64,000 nt of DNA from Bryobacteraceae bacterium (lineage in GTDB: Bacteria; Acidobacteriota; Terriglobia; Bryobacterales; Bryobacteraceae). The position numbers were made by a program, and so were the translations under genes. Under the pieces are notes generated by a model. That model worked only from the letters and a program-made list of their open reading frames with translations, was not told where the DNA came from and made no database searches. The stretch lies in the NCBI GenBank assembly GCA_030041985.1, contig JASIAM010000137.1:1-64000 (forward strand). The letters run 5' to 3'. Below are positions 34,331-43,946 of the stretch, in pieces (positions within the stretch are counted from its first letter, which is position 1; each line of letters starts with the position of its first letter).

Positions 34331-35948
34331 GCAGGAAGAACCTGCCAGTAGCCAATGGGACCAGCCGATGACTGGCCTGTGAGACCGGCTCGACCGCGCT
34401 TCGCAATTCGCCCGGCAGGTAGAAATCCGTACGCGGATGGGCGGCAACGAGACCGGCCACTTCTGCTGCGGAATCGGCCACGATCGTCGTGGCCACCGGC
34501 TCAGTCGAATTTAATCCCCAGGCGCGCAGCCGGCGGCGGAATTCCGGCAACAACTTTTCGATTTCATTGAATTGCGCGGCGCGGACGGTGATCCCCAAAT
34601 ATCCGTAGTGCGGGGCGTAGCGCAGGACCACACCGCGGGTATCTATAAAACAATAACGAATGCTCGGCAGGGGCAACACCGTGGCGGAGAACTCGTCATC
34701 GGTGTTAACGGCAATCAGCTCATTTGAGCGGGAAAGGCCACTGTAATACTGCAAGGCCTCGGCGGCGGGAAGCGGCGGCGCCGGGCGCCCATAGGTGAGG
34801 GCCCAGGCCGGCCCGGTGAACACGACCTTTGCACAGTATATAGCGGCGAGAGCCGCAGCCATGGCCTGTGGCCGCCTGCCGTGTGACAACGAACCATAAC
34901 CGGTTGCCGCCAACGCCAGGGGTGGAATCAATTGCATCATGTAGGGCAGGTTTCGATAATGAAACGTCACCAGAGAGGCTGTCGCGACGAGCATCCAGCC
35001 GAGCAGTAGAGCGGCCTCCTCTTTACGCCGGAGCGCCGCGCGCACAACTGGAGGCAGCGCCAGCAGCACCAGGAGGCACAGGACGGGATCGGTCAATAGA
35101 AGGCGCTTGCCATAAAACCGCAGTGGACCTTCAACGGAAGTGCCCGGCGGATGGAAGCCAAAGCCCAGGAGCTGGATCTTCACGTAGTCGGTCCAAAACC
35201 AGCGGCCATGGGCCAGCAATTGATACAGGTGCCACGGCGCGGCCAGGAGTACGCCCAGCACGGCTGCTTTCCAGAGCGAGAAGGCTGGCCGGCGGCGGGT
35301 CAAGAGGTGAAACACGGCAACGGTAGCCAGTGGCAGCAGGCCGGCGACGTTTTTGGCCATGATGCCCGTAGCAAGAACGGCAGCGAATATCAGCATGCTG
35401 CGGGTGCGGGAGAGCGCAGGATCGCGCAGGAATATGAGTAGAGCCGCGATAATGGACATGTCCAGGAGCATGTCCGTATTGGCAATTCGCGAATAGGTGT
35501 GCCACGTGGGATCGGCGATGAGCAGCAGGGCGCAGGCCACGCCGTTCCAGAGCGAGTGTGCCTCCTGCGCCCAAAAGAACAGGAGCAAGGTAGCTGCGGC
35601 CGCTGCCAGCAAGACCGGCAAACGCAGGGCAAATCGCGAAAAACCGCAGAGCTTCAGCGACACTGCCGAAATCCACACCAGCAAGGGCGGGCGGTTCATC
35701 ACGTAGCGGCCCATGAACTTGGGGGTCATCCAGCCGCCATGGCTAGCCATGCGAAGGGCGCTGTTGGCATACACTGCCTCGTCCTGAGCCCGCATGGCAT
35801 CGACGGGATCGGCGAAAGCCTCCGCGACCCAGGAGCGCTCTAGGCCAAAGCCGAGCAGCGCCGCAAAAACTGCGAACAGCGCGAGGCCGCCTAGAGTGCA
35901 CCCAGCCATGCGGTGGGCCGATGTGGCGGATTCTGTTCGCTTCACCAT
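34281..35948 (-). CDS. Membrane glycosyltransferase, family GT39 (ArnT/PMT type)
   Basis: 555 residues with about ten or more membrane helices. The first periplasmic loop holds the acidic catalytic pair region (A-Q-D-E-A-V-Y-A-N-S-A-L-R-M) after helix 1, as in polyprenyl-phosphate-sugar transferases. M-N-R-P-P-L-L-V-W and S-R-I-A-N-T-D-M-L-L-D are also typical. It should transfer a sugar from a lipid carrier to lipid A, protein or another envelope acceptor; the acceptor is unknown. No other glycan genes are next to it. Confidence 0.88.
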   Translation of the reverse strand: MVKRTESATSAHRMAGCTLGGLALFAVFAALLGFGLERSWVAEAFADPVDAMRAQDEAVYANSALRMASHGGWMTPKFMGRYVMNRPPLLVWISAVSLKLCGFSRFALRLPVLLAAAAATLLLFFWAQEAHSLWNGVACALLLIADPTWHTYSRIANTDMLLDMSIIAALLIFLRDPALSRTRSMLIFAAVLATGIMAKNVAGLLPLATVAVFHLLTRRRPAFSLWKAAVLGVLLAAPWHLYQLLAHGRWFWTDYVKIQLLGFGFHPPGTSVEGPLRFYGKRLLLTDPVLCLLVLLALPPVVRAALRRKEEAALLLGWMLVATASLVTFHYRNLPYMMQLIPPLALAATGYGSLSHGRRPQAMAAALAAIYCAKVVFTGPAWALTYGRPAPPLPAAEALQYYSGLSRSNELIAVNTDDEFSATVLPLPSIRYCFIDTRGVVLRYAPHYGYLGITVRAAQFNEIEKLLPEFRRRLRAWGLNSTEPVATTIVADSAAEVAGLVAAHPRTDFYLPGELRSAVEPVSQASHRLVPLATGRFFLLARDSSRATGKLARLE

Positions 35949-36118
35949 CCTAGTACGGCAGCCGCATCAAGGATTCTATCCCAACAGCCGTGGTTCGTCC
36001 TCTTCGCGCCCGGCACGCGGCGCGACCGATGATCGGACTATTTCATGCGGCTTCGGGCAGGCATTGCCGACGATCAGTGCTTTCGGCCGAGATACCCGTC
36101 GCGGAGGCTTCTGTCCGG

Positions 36119-36547
36119 CTACAGCCGCACTTCAATTTCGCGCTCGCCGCACGCCGTGGCCCGCAGGCGAATCTCGCTGTGTTCGGGGGGCAGGATCTGC
36201 GGGAAGCGTTCGCCCCACTCCACCAGCACGATGGCTTCGCGGTCAAACAGGTCTTCCAGGCCCAAAGTCGCAAGCTCGCTTGCCTCTTCCAGCCGGTAGA
36301 GATCCGCATGAAACACGCGTCCCTCATCTCCATATTCGTGAATCAGGGTAAACGTGGGGCTGGAGACCTCCTCGGGAGAAGCCGCGCCGAGTCCTTTGAC
36401 AATGCCCTTGGCGAGCGTGGTTTTCCCCGCGCCTAACGGGCCAATGAGTAACACGACTCGCTTGGCGGGAAGCTCGCGCGCGATCCGCTGGCCGAGCGCG
36501 ATGGTCTCTTCTTCAGAGGCCGTGCGGTAGACCGTCACAGGGGGCAT
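36119..36547 (-). CDS. tsaE: tRNA threonylcarbamoyladenosine biosynthesis ATPase
   Basis: About 142 residues from the ATG at 36547 (an extended frame to 36604 lies inside the neighbour; a GTG at 36538 is also possible). P-loop G-P-L-G-A-G-K-T-T-L and the downstream S-S-P-T-F-T-L-I-H-E-Y and H-A-D-L-Y-R-L segments are diagnostic. It energises the TsaB-TsaD complex that makes t6A37 in ANN-reading tRNAs. Its start overlaps the end of the NnrDE gene by 35 bases, a pairing seen in many bacteria. Confidence 0.95.
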   Translation of the reverse strand: MPPVTVYRTASEEETIALGQRIARELPAKRVVLLIGPLGAGKTTLAKGIVKGLGAASPEEVSSPTFTLIHEYGDEGRVFHADLYRLEEASELATLGLEDLFDREAIVLVEWGERFPQILPPEHSEIRLRATACGEREIEVRL

Positions 36548-38069
36548 GGTCAACGGCAGCGCGCTCGATCGCGCGGGGAAGATAACGCAGGATATCGGTA
36601 GCAATGAACGGCTGTTCGCCTAACTCGCGTGCGCCAATCTCACCGGCCAGTCCACCGAGATAGACGGCCGCGGCCACTGCTTTGTAGGGCCGGCCGGGAA
36701 ACTGCGCGAGGAATCCCGCAATGAGGCCGGTCAAAACGTCGCCCGTGCCGCCCGTGCCGAGCGCCGGGGTACCCGTGGGATTCACCCAGACCGCGCCGTC
36801 AGGAAAACCGATGGCCGTGCGCTGGCCTTTGAGCACCAGCACGACCCCATGCTCCATGGCGTACTCGCGTGCGGCGCCCACGCGGTCCTTCTGCACTTCC
36901 GCGATGCTCTTTCCGGTCAAGCGGGACATTTCGCCGGGATGCGGCGTGAGCACCCGCAGTTTGCCCTCGCCCTGAATGCCGGAATGGAGCGCATCGGCAT
37001 CGATGACCATGGGTTGCTCGAGAGCGGCTGCGGCCCGCGCCACCAGCGCTGCGGCGTCGGGGTCGCGGCCCATGCCCGGTCCCATGGCGATTACTGTCAT
37101 GCCGCGCGTGAGCTGGTCGAGCGGTACGCCGCGCGCAATGCCGCCGGAATCGTTCTCGGCGAGCGGCTCCGTCATCAGCTCTGGTGCGTGCGCCGCGATT
37201 ACCGGAATCGCGCTGGCGGCAGAAGCTACCGTGACCAGGCCCGCACCGGCGCGCAAGCTGGAAATGCCGCTCATGGCCGGAGCGCCCGTTTTCCCCCGCG
37301 AGCCACCGATTACCAGAACATGGCCGAAAGTTCCTTTATGGCCCCAGCGCGGCCGCGGCCCGAGCAATTCGCGAAACATCGAAGGTTCGATCACCGAAAG
37401 AAAAATCGAGTCATCGTCTTCGTAATACGCGGCGGGGCTGCCGATGGCCGCCACGATCAACTCGCCCACGTGATCGCAATTCGGCGGTAATACCTGGCCC
37501 ACCTTGGGAGCCGTGAAGGTGACTGTGTAGTCCGCGCGCGCAAACTCCCCCACCGGGTCGCCGGAATCGCTGGGCATGCCGGAAGGAATATCTACAGCGG
37601 CCACTTTGGCGAGCGGAAATCCCGAGTTAATTTCCCGAATGCCTTCGAGCGAAGGCCCGGCCGCGGGGCCGCTGATGCCCGTTCCGAGCAGGGCATCGAT
37701 TACCAGGGTGGCGTGGCGCGCGCGCGGAGGAATTTCGTGCGCAACCGGGCAGCCGCATGCGCGCAACATTTGATAATTGGCCGCGGCATCGCCTTTCAGA
37801 GCTTCCGGCGCCCCGCCCAACAGCACCACATCGAGCGACGCCGGATGAATGCGCGTAGCAAGCTGCCGCGCGGCCACCATGCCGTCGCCGCCGTTGTTGC
37901 CCTTCCCACAGAGAACTACGATTCGCTGGCTACTCAGCGGGGCAAAGCGCTTTTCCAGGAATTCCACCACCCGGTGCCCGGCGTTTTCCATGAGCACGAT
38001 TCCCGGGATGCCGGCTTCGATCGTCCGCCGGTCAACCTCGCGCATCTGGACGGCGGTGAGGGCCTTCAT
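36513..38069 (-). CDS. nnr: Bifunctional NAD(P)H-hydrate epimerase/dehydratase
   Basis: 518 residues combining the YjeF N-terminal epimerase (about 1-215, with L-C-G-K-G-N-N-G-G-D-G and the D-A-L-L-G-T-G-I-S-G loop) and the ribokinase-like ADP-dependent dehydratase (about 225-505, with V-L-T-P-H-P-G-E-M and G-T-G-G-T-G-D-V-L-T-G). It repairs hydrated NADH and NADPH. It is cytosolic and lies between the PP2C phosphatase and tsaE in a minus-strand group. Confidence 0.96.
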   Translation of the reverse strand: MKALTAVQMREVDRRTIEAGIPGIVLMENAGHRVVEFLEKRFAPLSSQRIVVLCGKGNNGGDGMVAARQLATRIHPASLDVVLLGGAPEALKGDAAANYQMLRACGCPVAHEIPPRARHATLVIDALLGTGISGPAAGPSLEGIREINSGFPLAKVAAVDIPSGMPSDSGDPVGEFARADYTVTFTAPKVGQVLPPNCDHVGELIVAAIGSPAAYYEDDDSIFLSVIEPSMFRELLGPRPRWGHKGTFGHVLVIGGSRGKTGAPAMSGISSLRAGAGLVTVASAASAIPVIAAHAPELMTEPLAENDSGGIARGVPLDQLTRGMTVIAMGPGMGRDPDAAALVARAAAALEQPMVIDADALHSGIQGEGKLRVLTPHPGEMSRLTGKSIAEVQKDRVGAAREYAMEHGVVLVLKGQRTAIGFPDGAVWVNPTGTPALGTGGTGDVLTGLIAGFLAQFPGRPYKAVAAAVYLGGLAGEIGARELGEQPFIATDILRYLPRAIERAAVDHAPCDGLPHGL

Positions 38070-38082
38070 ACGCGCCGGGCTT

Positions 38083-39972
38083 TCATATACGGCGAGCTAT
38101 CAGCATGGTCATATCGTCCTGCAGTTCCGAAGAGCCAGTCCATTGGACGACCGCCTCCATCGCGCGGTTAATGATTTCGGCGGAATCTTCCCGCGCGTGC
38201 CGCAACAAAAGGTCCTGCAGACGCTGCTCGCCGAACATTTCGCCATAAACATTTTCTGGCTCGACCATGCCATCCGTATAGGCCACCAGTATATCGCCTG
38301 GTTCGAGTATGATCCGTTGCTCTTCGTACCGCGCAAAGGGAAAGGCGCCTACCACCGTGCCCGTGGTATCGAGCGGTTCGATGGTTTCATTGCGAACCAC
38401 CAGCGGCGGCAGATGGCCCGCATTCGTATAAGAGACGGCGTGCTCCACATCGTCATACAGGGCGAAATAGAAGGTGGCGTATTTTTCCGGAGCCGTGTTC
38501 GCATAGAGCTGGCGATTGAGCGCAGCCACCAGAGAGGCCGCAGACAAGTGGTCCGGCCGGTTGCCGTTGGTGGCTGTCAACTGGGTGCGCATGTTCGATT
38601 GAATGGCGGCCATGAGCAGTGCGGCGGAGATTCCTTTGCCCGCTACGTCGCCAATGGCGAACGCTACGGCCCGCTCGGAAATCGATAGGAAATCGTAATA
38701 GTCGCCCGATACCGAGCGCGCCGGCTGGCACACACCAGCCAGAGTGAGGCCGCGTAGCGAGGGCGCTGCTTTCGGAAACAATTGCGCCTGCACCTCGCGC
38801 GCAATCGCCAGTTCCGATTGCAATCGCTCGTTTTCCTTGGCGACAGCGATCAGCCGTCCCAAGTTGTGGGTCATCGTGTTGAACGAAGCGCCCAGTTCCG
38901 CCAACTGGTCGTTACCGCGCACCGGAATGCGATACGAGAAATCCCCTTCCTTCACCCGCAGCGTGCCCTGGTAGAGCTCGTTGACGGCGCTGGTCATCGT
39001 GCGGCTGAGGCGAACCCCGAAGAATAGCGAAGCCAACTCGACCAGCAGAAACAGAATCGCAACGATGACAAAAATCTCCGTGAGGGCCTGCGCCCACTGC
39101 AGTTTCTGTCCGAATATTTTGCCCAGCACAGCCGAGAATCGCGTATCGACGAGCAGATAACCGGAGGGGCTTTCATGCGGCGAATCCCAGGATTCGAGCG
39201 GCACCGGGTAGAGAAACGAAATCTCCATATCCAAAGGATTCTGTTTTGGGGGAAGAACAGTCGCCGTGGTGTGCATGGTGTAAGGGACCAGGTCGACATC
39301 GCCCAGACCCGGGATCAATCGCGTCAAAAGATCGTGCGTCAGTGGAGCCAGTAGAGTAATTTCATTCTGGTTGAAGCGCTCGTGAACCCAAGCGTAGACG
39401 TGATTGTCTTTGACGATCAATCCGCTGTCCTGAGGCCACTCGCCGGGGGGCGGCTGGAGCGTGGAATCGGGAGGATAACGGGCCTCGGTTTCCCCGCGGA
39501 TTAGCAGATCGAAGCTGGGGAAACGAGTGCGAATGAAAGGCGCCATGCGTGCGGCAAATTGTTTGGGGTCGCCGCCGGGAAGCCGCAAGCCCTGCACCGA
39601 TCCTGTCAGAAAGGTCACCCGCCGCGACAGTTCGTTGTCCACCATATACACCGCCATTTGGCCCATGACGGCGTACGCGGCGATTCCCGCCAGGGTAAGA
39701 ATGAGAACGACCGGGACGACGGCGATCAACAGGTAAGCAGCGATGAGGCGGTTGCGCAACCGCCAGATGGCCTTCCCAAGCGAGCGCCGCAGCAGGCGGA
39801 TGAGGGCGATCAACGCCGCGAACAACGCTGCGACCGCGGCCAGCGAAGCCAAGCCGGGCGCAGCGCCGGTGAAAAATAGGGTGGCGTAAACGGCTGCGAG
39901 GATCAGAAAGGCGATCCCCGGTCCGCCCAGGCGCGACCCAAGAGCGCCTCGCCACTGCCCCAGTTCCCGCAT
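38083..39972 (-). CDS. Membrane PP2C-type Ser/Thr phosphatase (RsbU/SpoIIE family) with HAMP domain
   Basis: 629 residues. Two or three N-terminal helices (about 15-60 and 70-105), an extracytoplasmic sensor region (about 110-280), another helix (L-T-E-I-F-V-I-V-A-I-L-F-L-L), a HAMP-like segment ending F-N-T-M-T-H-N-L and a short coiled coil precede the SpoIIE domain (about 400-629). That domain has S-V-S-G-D-Y-Y-D-F, A-I-G-D-V-A-G-K-G and Y-T-D-G-M-V-E metal-binding Asp residues. It should dephosphorylate an anti-sigma antagonist in a partner-switching circuit; no such gene is near. Confidence 0.93.
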   Translation of the reverse strand: MRELGQWRGALGSRLGGPGIAFLILAAVYATLFFTGAAPGLASLAAVAALFAALIALIRLLRRSLGKAIWRLRNRLIAAYLLIAVVPVVLILTLAGIAAYAVMGQMAVYMVDNELSRRVTFLTGSVQGLRLPGGDPKQFAARMAPFIRTRFPSFDLLIRGETEARYPPDSTLQPPPGEWPQDSGLIVKDNHVYAWVHERFNQNEITLLAPLTHDLLTRLIPGLGDVDLVPYTMHTTATVLPPKQNPLDMEISFLYPVPLESWDSPHESPSGYLLVDTRFSAVLGKIFGQKLQWAQALTEIFVIVAILFLLVELASLFFGVRLSRTMTSAVNELYQGTLRVKEGDFSYRIPVRGNDQLAELGASFNTMTHNLGRLIAVAKENERLQSELAIAREVQAQLFPKAAPSLRGLTLAGVCQPARSVSGDYYDFLSISERAVAFAIGDVAGKGISAALLMAAIQSNMRTQLTATNGNRPDHLSAASLVAALNRQLYANTAPEKYATFYFALYDDVEHAVSYTNAGHLPPLVVRNETIEPLDTTGTVVGAFPFARYEEQRIILEPGDILVAYTDGMVEPENVYGEMFGEQRLQDLLLRHAREDSAEIINRAMEAVVQWTGSSELQDDMTMLIARRI

Positions 39973-40033
39973 AGCTACAGGCTAACGTACCCTGGGGAAA
40001 AGAATGAGCCGGCTGGTGCGGTACCATCGAGGC

Positions 40034-40252
40034 ATGACAGGACTGCTCGAGGAAGCCTTGCGCCGTGTGAACGGCCTCCCGCCGGATGAGCAGGATGCCA
40101 TCGCCGCGCAGATCATCGAAACGCTCGACGATGAGGATGCGTGGGATCGCAGTTTCCGCGAGAATCCTCACCTCTTGCGTTCCTTAGGCCGGGAAGCATT
40201 GGACGAGCACCGCCGCGGTGAGACACGAGCCCTTGATGAGTTGCTTGGATGA
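40034..40252 (+). CDS. Antitoxin of a type II toxin-antitoxin pair
   Basis: About 72 residues from the ATG at 40034 rather than an in-frame start 30 bases earlier. The sequence L-L-E-E-A-L-R-R-V-N-G-L-P-P-D-E-Q-D resembles short addiction-module components that pair with ParE/RelE toxins. The acidic C-terminal half would wrap the toxin. Its stop overlaps the toxin start (ATGA), the classical coupled arrangement. No autoregulatory palindrome was identified upstream. Confidence 0.7.
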   Translation: MTGLLEEALRRVNGLPPDEQDAIAAQIIETLDDEDAWDRSFRENPHLLRSLGREALDEHRRGETRALDELLG

Positions 40253-40509
40253 AGTCGTTCACTTCGCGGCGGTTCCGCGAGATGTACGATAGCCTTCCAG
40301 AGGACGTCAAACTACGGGCCAAGCGTGCGTACCAGCTATTTCGGAGCAATCCTGCCCACCCTAGTCTCAACTTCAAGAAACTTGACGAGCAGGACAATAT
40401 TTATTCTGTACGCGTAGGACTCGGTTACCGCGCGCTCGGCCAGAAAGATGGCGAAGATCTTGTTTGGTTCTGGATCGGCCCCCACGCGAAATACGACAAG
40501 TTAGTCTGA
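40249..40509 (+). CDS. RelE/ParE-superfamily toxin
   Basis: 86 residues, basic. S-R-R-F-R-E-M-Y-D-S-L-P, A-Y-Q-L-F-R-S-N-P-A-H-P-S-L-N-F-K-K and Y-S-V-R-V-G-L-G-Y-R-A-L are typical of the RelE/ParE fold, and the end W-F-W-I-G-P-H-A-K-Y-D matches RelE-type mRNA interferases with a C-terminal His/Tyr. An mRNA-cleaving activity is likely but not proven. Downstream bases up to 40647 hold nothing recognisable. Confidence 0.78.
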   Translation: MKSFTSRRFREMYDSLPEDVKLRAKRAYQLFRSNPAHPSLNFKKLDEQDNIYSVRVGLGYRALGQKDGEDLVWFWIGPHAKYDKLV

Positions 40510-40647
40510 TCGGACCGGGTTCCTTGCTCCATCCCCAATGCCCAGAGGCGAGCAGAAGGGCGGCAAGCGCAAGCAGGAGGCGTGCCAGGCGTTTCGGACC
40601 ATCGCTTGGCCGGCGAAAAGCGCGTAGCCTGCATACGGCCGCGCAGC

Positions 40648-41283
40648 TCAGTGGTTCACCGGGAAAGGAGCCAACGCGGGCTTGGCTCCCGCGGGCAGCG
40701 AGGTGCGCGCGGTGTTCATCACCATCGACAGAAACGTGTAATAGCCTTCGAGGCTCGCCGCTTCCACCACTCCCGGTTCGCCGAACTTAGCCAGGGCGCG
40801 GGCGTACGTCGGGTCGCTCACGCTCTGGTTGTGCAGCAGTTCCGTGCAGAAGTCGTAGAGGATTTCTTCATCCTCCGCCATGTGTTCGGGACGCCGCCCC
40901 TGGGCAATCGCGGAAACGATCGCAGGGCTGAGCTTCTCCTGCGCCGCCAGCGTGCTGTGGGCGTTCCACTCATAGTTGTTGGTCCAATTGCGCGCCGCGA
41001 TCAAAATGGCCATCTCCGTGAGCTTGCGGCTCAGAGCGCTGTTATTCAGGTTGTGCAGCCGGATCTGTAAGGCCGGAATGACATAATCCGGATCGCGCAA
41101 CAGCACGGCAAATGGCCCTCCGGTCAGATCGGTTTTGCGGATTTGTTTGTACTCGGCGACAGTCTTCTTTTGTGCTGCGGTCATCTTTTCCGGGGCAATC
41201 GGCGGCAGGCGATTCTGTGCTCTGGCGTTTACCGTGGGCAGCAATGCCAGGGCGAAAATGGTGGCAAGATGGTGTCTCTTCAT
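40648..41283 (-). CDS. Exported carboxymuconolactone decarboxylase-family protein
   Basis: 211 residues with signal peptide ending V-N-A-R-A-Q. The CMD helix pair is visible: L-T-E-M-A-I-L-I-A-A-R and Y-E-W-N-A-H-S-T-L-A. It has the Glu and His of the decarboxylase subfamily and lacks the C-x-x-C of AhpD peroxidases. Such proteins in Acidobacteriota often carry signal peptides, and the substrate is unknown. It is transcribed alone. Confidence 0.85.
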   Translation of the reverse strand: MKRHHLATIFALALLPTVNARAQNRLPPIAPEKMTAAQKKTVAEYKQIRKTDLTGGPFAVLLRDPDYVIPALQIRLHNLNNSALSRKLTEMAILIAARNWTNNYEWNAHSTLAAQEKLSPAIVSAIAQGRRPEHMAEDEEILYDFCTELLHNQSVSDPTYARALAKFGEPGVVEAASLEGYYTFLSMVMNTARTSLPAGAKPALAPFPVNH

Positions 41284-41462
41284 TTCACCCTTTTATAGAC
41301 TGTGTGCAATGCGGAGTCAAACCCCGCATTCCTGATGCGGCGCTTGCACCGCTGGTGCCGCGAACGCAGCCGCCAGAACGCAGATGAACAACAGGGAAAT
41401 CAGTGGTAATCTACGTTTATCCGGAATTAGGAACGGTTTCCGTATTTTCGTAGGAGTAAACA

Positions 41463-41816
41463 ATGACCAGCGCAACCACCTTCATTAACACGAACGAACT
41501 GCCTCGCGTCCAAGGCCCGCAAGGCGAATTTACGGAGATTCTCAATGGGGAGTTAGTGGGCGCCAAGAACGTATTGGGCACTCTGCGGTGGCTCGCTTCC
41601 GGTGAAACCTTCGCGGCGGAGAATTTGGATAAGCACCAGCTTATTTATCTGATGGAGGGACGCGGCACCATCCGCCTGGATAACCGGGATTACCAGGTCA
41701 CGCGCGGCGCCGGCGTATATCTCGGGCCTTCGGAAACGGCCACCTTGCGCGCGGCTGATAATGCATCCATGAAGCTGTTTCACCTGGTGGTGCCTCGCAT
41801 TCCGAAACAGGAGTGA
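41463..41816 (+). CDS. Small cupin-domain protein
   Basis: 117 residues, RBS GTAGGAG before the ATG. One cupin barrel: K-H-Q-L-I-Y-L-M-E-G-R-G-T-I-R-L as motif 1 (His present, fewer metal ligands than usual) and G-A-G-V-Y-L-G-P-S-E-T-A as motif 2, in which the usual His is missing. Metal binding is therefore uncertain. It lies 3 bases before the next gene and is likely cotranscribed. Confidence 0.8.
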   Translation: MTSATTFINTNELPRVQGPQGEFTEILNGELVGAKNVLGTLRWLASGETFAAENLDKHQLIYLMEGRGTIRLDNRDYQVTRGAGVYLGPSETATLRAADNASMKLFHLVVPRIPKQE

Positions 41817-41819
41817 CAT

Positions 41820-43946
41820 ATGGCCTTGTTTGGGCCGGCAGTAATCTGCTCGTTTCTCTTAGCCGCCGCTGCAAGCGCTTCGAACATATTGGCACAGTTT
41901 CCGAACACGGGCATCAACGCCGTCCAGATCGATTCTGCCGGCAATATCTATGCCGCCGGTTTTCAGGGAACCGTTGGCGTGTCCAACACCTACGACGCAT
42001 TTGTCTCGAAACTCAGTCCGGATGGCTCACAGGTTCTCTACACCACTACCTTTGCCGGGAGCAAATCGGATATCGCGGTGGCTTTGGCAATCGATTCCAC
42101 GGGCGCGGCCTATATTCTCGGTGAGACACAGTCACCGGACTTTCCAGTTACGGCCGGCGCGCTGCAGACGACTCTGCTTGCGCCTAATACTCAGGGCTTC
42201 GTGGCTAAGGTCGGTCCAAACGGAAACGTGGTTTATGCCACATTCATCGGCGGCAGCTCGGATATAACACCCAGCGCCGGAGGCCTGCTGGTGGATCCCG
42301 CCGGCGACGTATTTGCTTCTGGTGAGTCAACCGGGGGCGCCTTTCCAACTACCGCCGGAGTGCCACTCACCGATACAGACGCTGGAGCCTATTTCCTGCT
42401 GAAGCTCGACCCAACTGGAAGCACGCTGCTCGCATCGATGCGAGGGATGGGAGGACTGATCGCATCCGATGCCAGTGGCAGCGTCTATATAGCGGGCGTG
42501 CAGTTTTCCGATCCCACGATGATACCGGTCACTCCCGGAGCTTATCAGTCGAGTTACCAGCTTAATTCCTGCTCCGGCGATGACCAACTGGCGTTCCCCT
42601 GCCTGTATCAGTATGTGGCGAAGCTTGACTCCAATCTTTCGCAAATCTTTTACGCTACTTATCTCACTGGATCCTACGGCGCGTTCCCCTCCGCAATCTC
42701 GGTTGATGCGGAAGGTGATGTGTGGATTGCGGGAACTACTAACTCACCGGACTATCCGGTTACCGGCCAGTTTCAGCCCTTTTACCTCGCCAGCGCTCCA
42801 CCGGGGCCTCAGGGCTTTATGGGCACCGTCTACCCGCCGCCGGCCAGCGGATATATCACGGAAGTGACGCCTACCGGATCAGCTCTATTCTATTCGACCT
42901 ACTTTAGTGGAAGCGTGACGGATACCATTACTTTTGCGGCAGTCACCACTAGCGGGATCTATTTTGCCGGGCAGGCGGGTTCTCCCGACTTGCCTGGTCT
43001 CGAAGGAGTGCCTCTGGCGTGCATGCCAGAGAGCTACGCTACAGTAATTACCCCGGACGGATTAACCCTCACCGCGACGCGCAGCGTGCCCGGCAACGTG
43101 CTGGCATACAATCCGATTACCAACATGTTTCTTTCCTGGACCGGTACCGCTCTGGTCAGTTCCGATCCACTGGCCCCGCAGACGCCGATCGCATGCATTC
43201 TGGATGCGGCCGATCTGCTTCCTGTAAGCTCCATTGCGCCCGGCGAATTGTTGTCCATCTTCGGCGCGAACTTTGATAACGGAACATCCGCCGCTGGTTC
43301 GGCGCCGTTTCCGCCCGCACTCGGCGATGTCACTGTTACATTAAATGGCCTCTCCGCCCCTTTGCTATATGTATCGCCGCAGCAAATCAACTTGCAGGCG
43401 CCTTTCGAAATCGCGGGCAGCCAGCAGGCCGTTCTCAATCTAAGCACATCTCAGACGAATATATCGGACTCACGAACTTTGGGCGTGACTGCGAGCAATC
43501 CAGTAGCATTTCTCGACACCGTGACACCCCGGGTGTCTGAAGATTGGTTCCACTGCCCCTTGAATGGCGCAGTGTACGGGGGCGGACCGCTCCCGCTCGC
43601 TTACAACAGCGACGGTTCCCAGAATACCTGTTTGAATCCGGCGGCTGCCGGCTCGGTGGTCCGTATCCTTTTGCAGGGTCTGGGAGTGACCAGCCCCCCA
43701 CAACTCACTGGCTTGGTCAACTCGAACGCCTACGTGTCTTTAAACCTGCCTGTCACTTTCAATTCGGGCAATTCGGGTTCGGAGACTGGAACGATTGTCG
43801 ACGCAGTCGCGCTGTCCGGCGCAGCGGCCGGCGTGTGGGCGGTGGATCTCACTCTGCCCGCGGCAGACCTCGGCGCGAACCCAATCTCGCTTTCCGTGAA
43901 TTCCGTTCCCGTTCGCGACGGCATTCTTACTATTTGGACGCACTGA
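41820..43946 (+). CDS. Secreted SBBP-repeat beta-propeller protein with C-terminal TIGR03437 module
   Basis: 708 residues. The signal peptide is A-V-I-C-S-F-L-L-A-A-A-A-S-A-S. Beta-propeller-like SBBP repeats follow (I-D-S-A-G-N-I-Y-A-A-G, I-D-S-T-G-A-A-Y-I-L-G-E-T, V-D-A-E-G-D-V-W-I-A-G-T-T-N-S). From about residue 470 comes the TIGR03437 module: S-S-I-A-P-G-E-L-L-S-I-F-G, L-N-G-L-S-A-P-L-L-Y-V-S-P-Q-Q-I-N and a P-I-S-L-S-V-N end. GGAG lies 10 bases before the ATG. The last 17 bases overlap the opposite cyclophilin gene. Adhesion or surface binding is the usual guess. Confidence 0.88.
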   Translation: MALFGPAVICSFLLAAAASASNILAQFPNTGINAVQIDSAGNIYAAGFQGTVGVSNTYDAFVSKLSPDGSQVLYTTTFAGSKSDIAVALAIDSTGAAYILGETQSPDFPVTAGALQTTLLAPNTQGFVAKVGPNGNVVYATFIGGSSDITPSAGGLLVDPAGDVFASGESTGGAFPTTAGVPLTDTDAGAYFLLKLDPTGSTLLASMRGMGGLIASDASGSVYIAGVQFSDPTMIPVTPGAYQSSYQLNSCSGDDQLAFPCLYQYVAKLDSNLSQIFYATYLTGSYGAFPSAISVDAEGDVWIAGTTNSPDYPVTGQFQPFYLASAPPGPQGFMGTVYPPPASGYITEVTPTGSALFYSTYFSGSVTDTITFAAVTTSGIYFAGQAGSPDLPGLEGVPLACMPESYATVITPDGLTLTATRSVPGNVLAYNPITNMFLSWTGTALVSSDPLAPQTPIACILDAADLLPVSSIAPGELLSIFGANFDNGTSAAGSAPFPPALGDVTVTLNGLSAPLLYVSPQQINLQAPFEIAGSQQAVLNLSTSQTNISDSRTLGVTASNPVAFLDTVTPRVSEDWFHCPLNGAVYGGGPLPLAYNSDGSQNTCLNPAAAGSVVRILLQGLGVTSPPQLTGLVNSNAYVSLNLPVTFNSGNSGSETGTIVDAVALSGAAAGVWAVDLTLPAADLGANPISLSVNSVPVRDGILTIWTH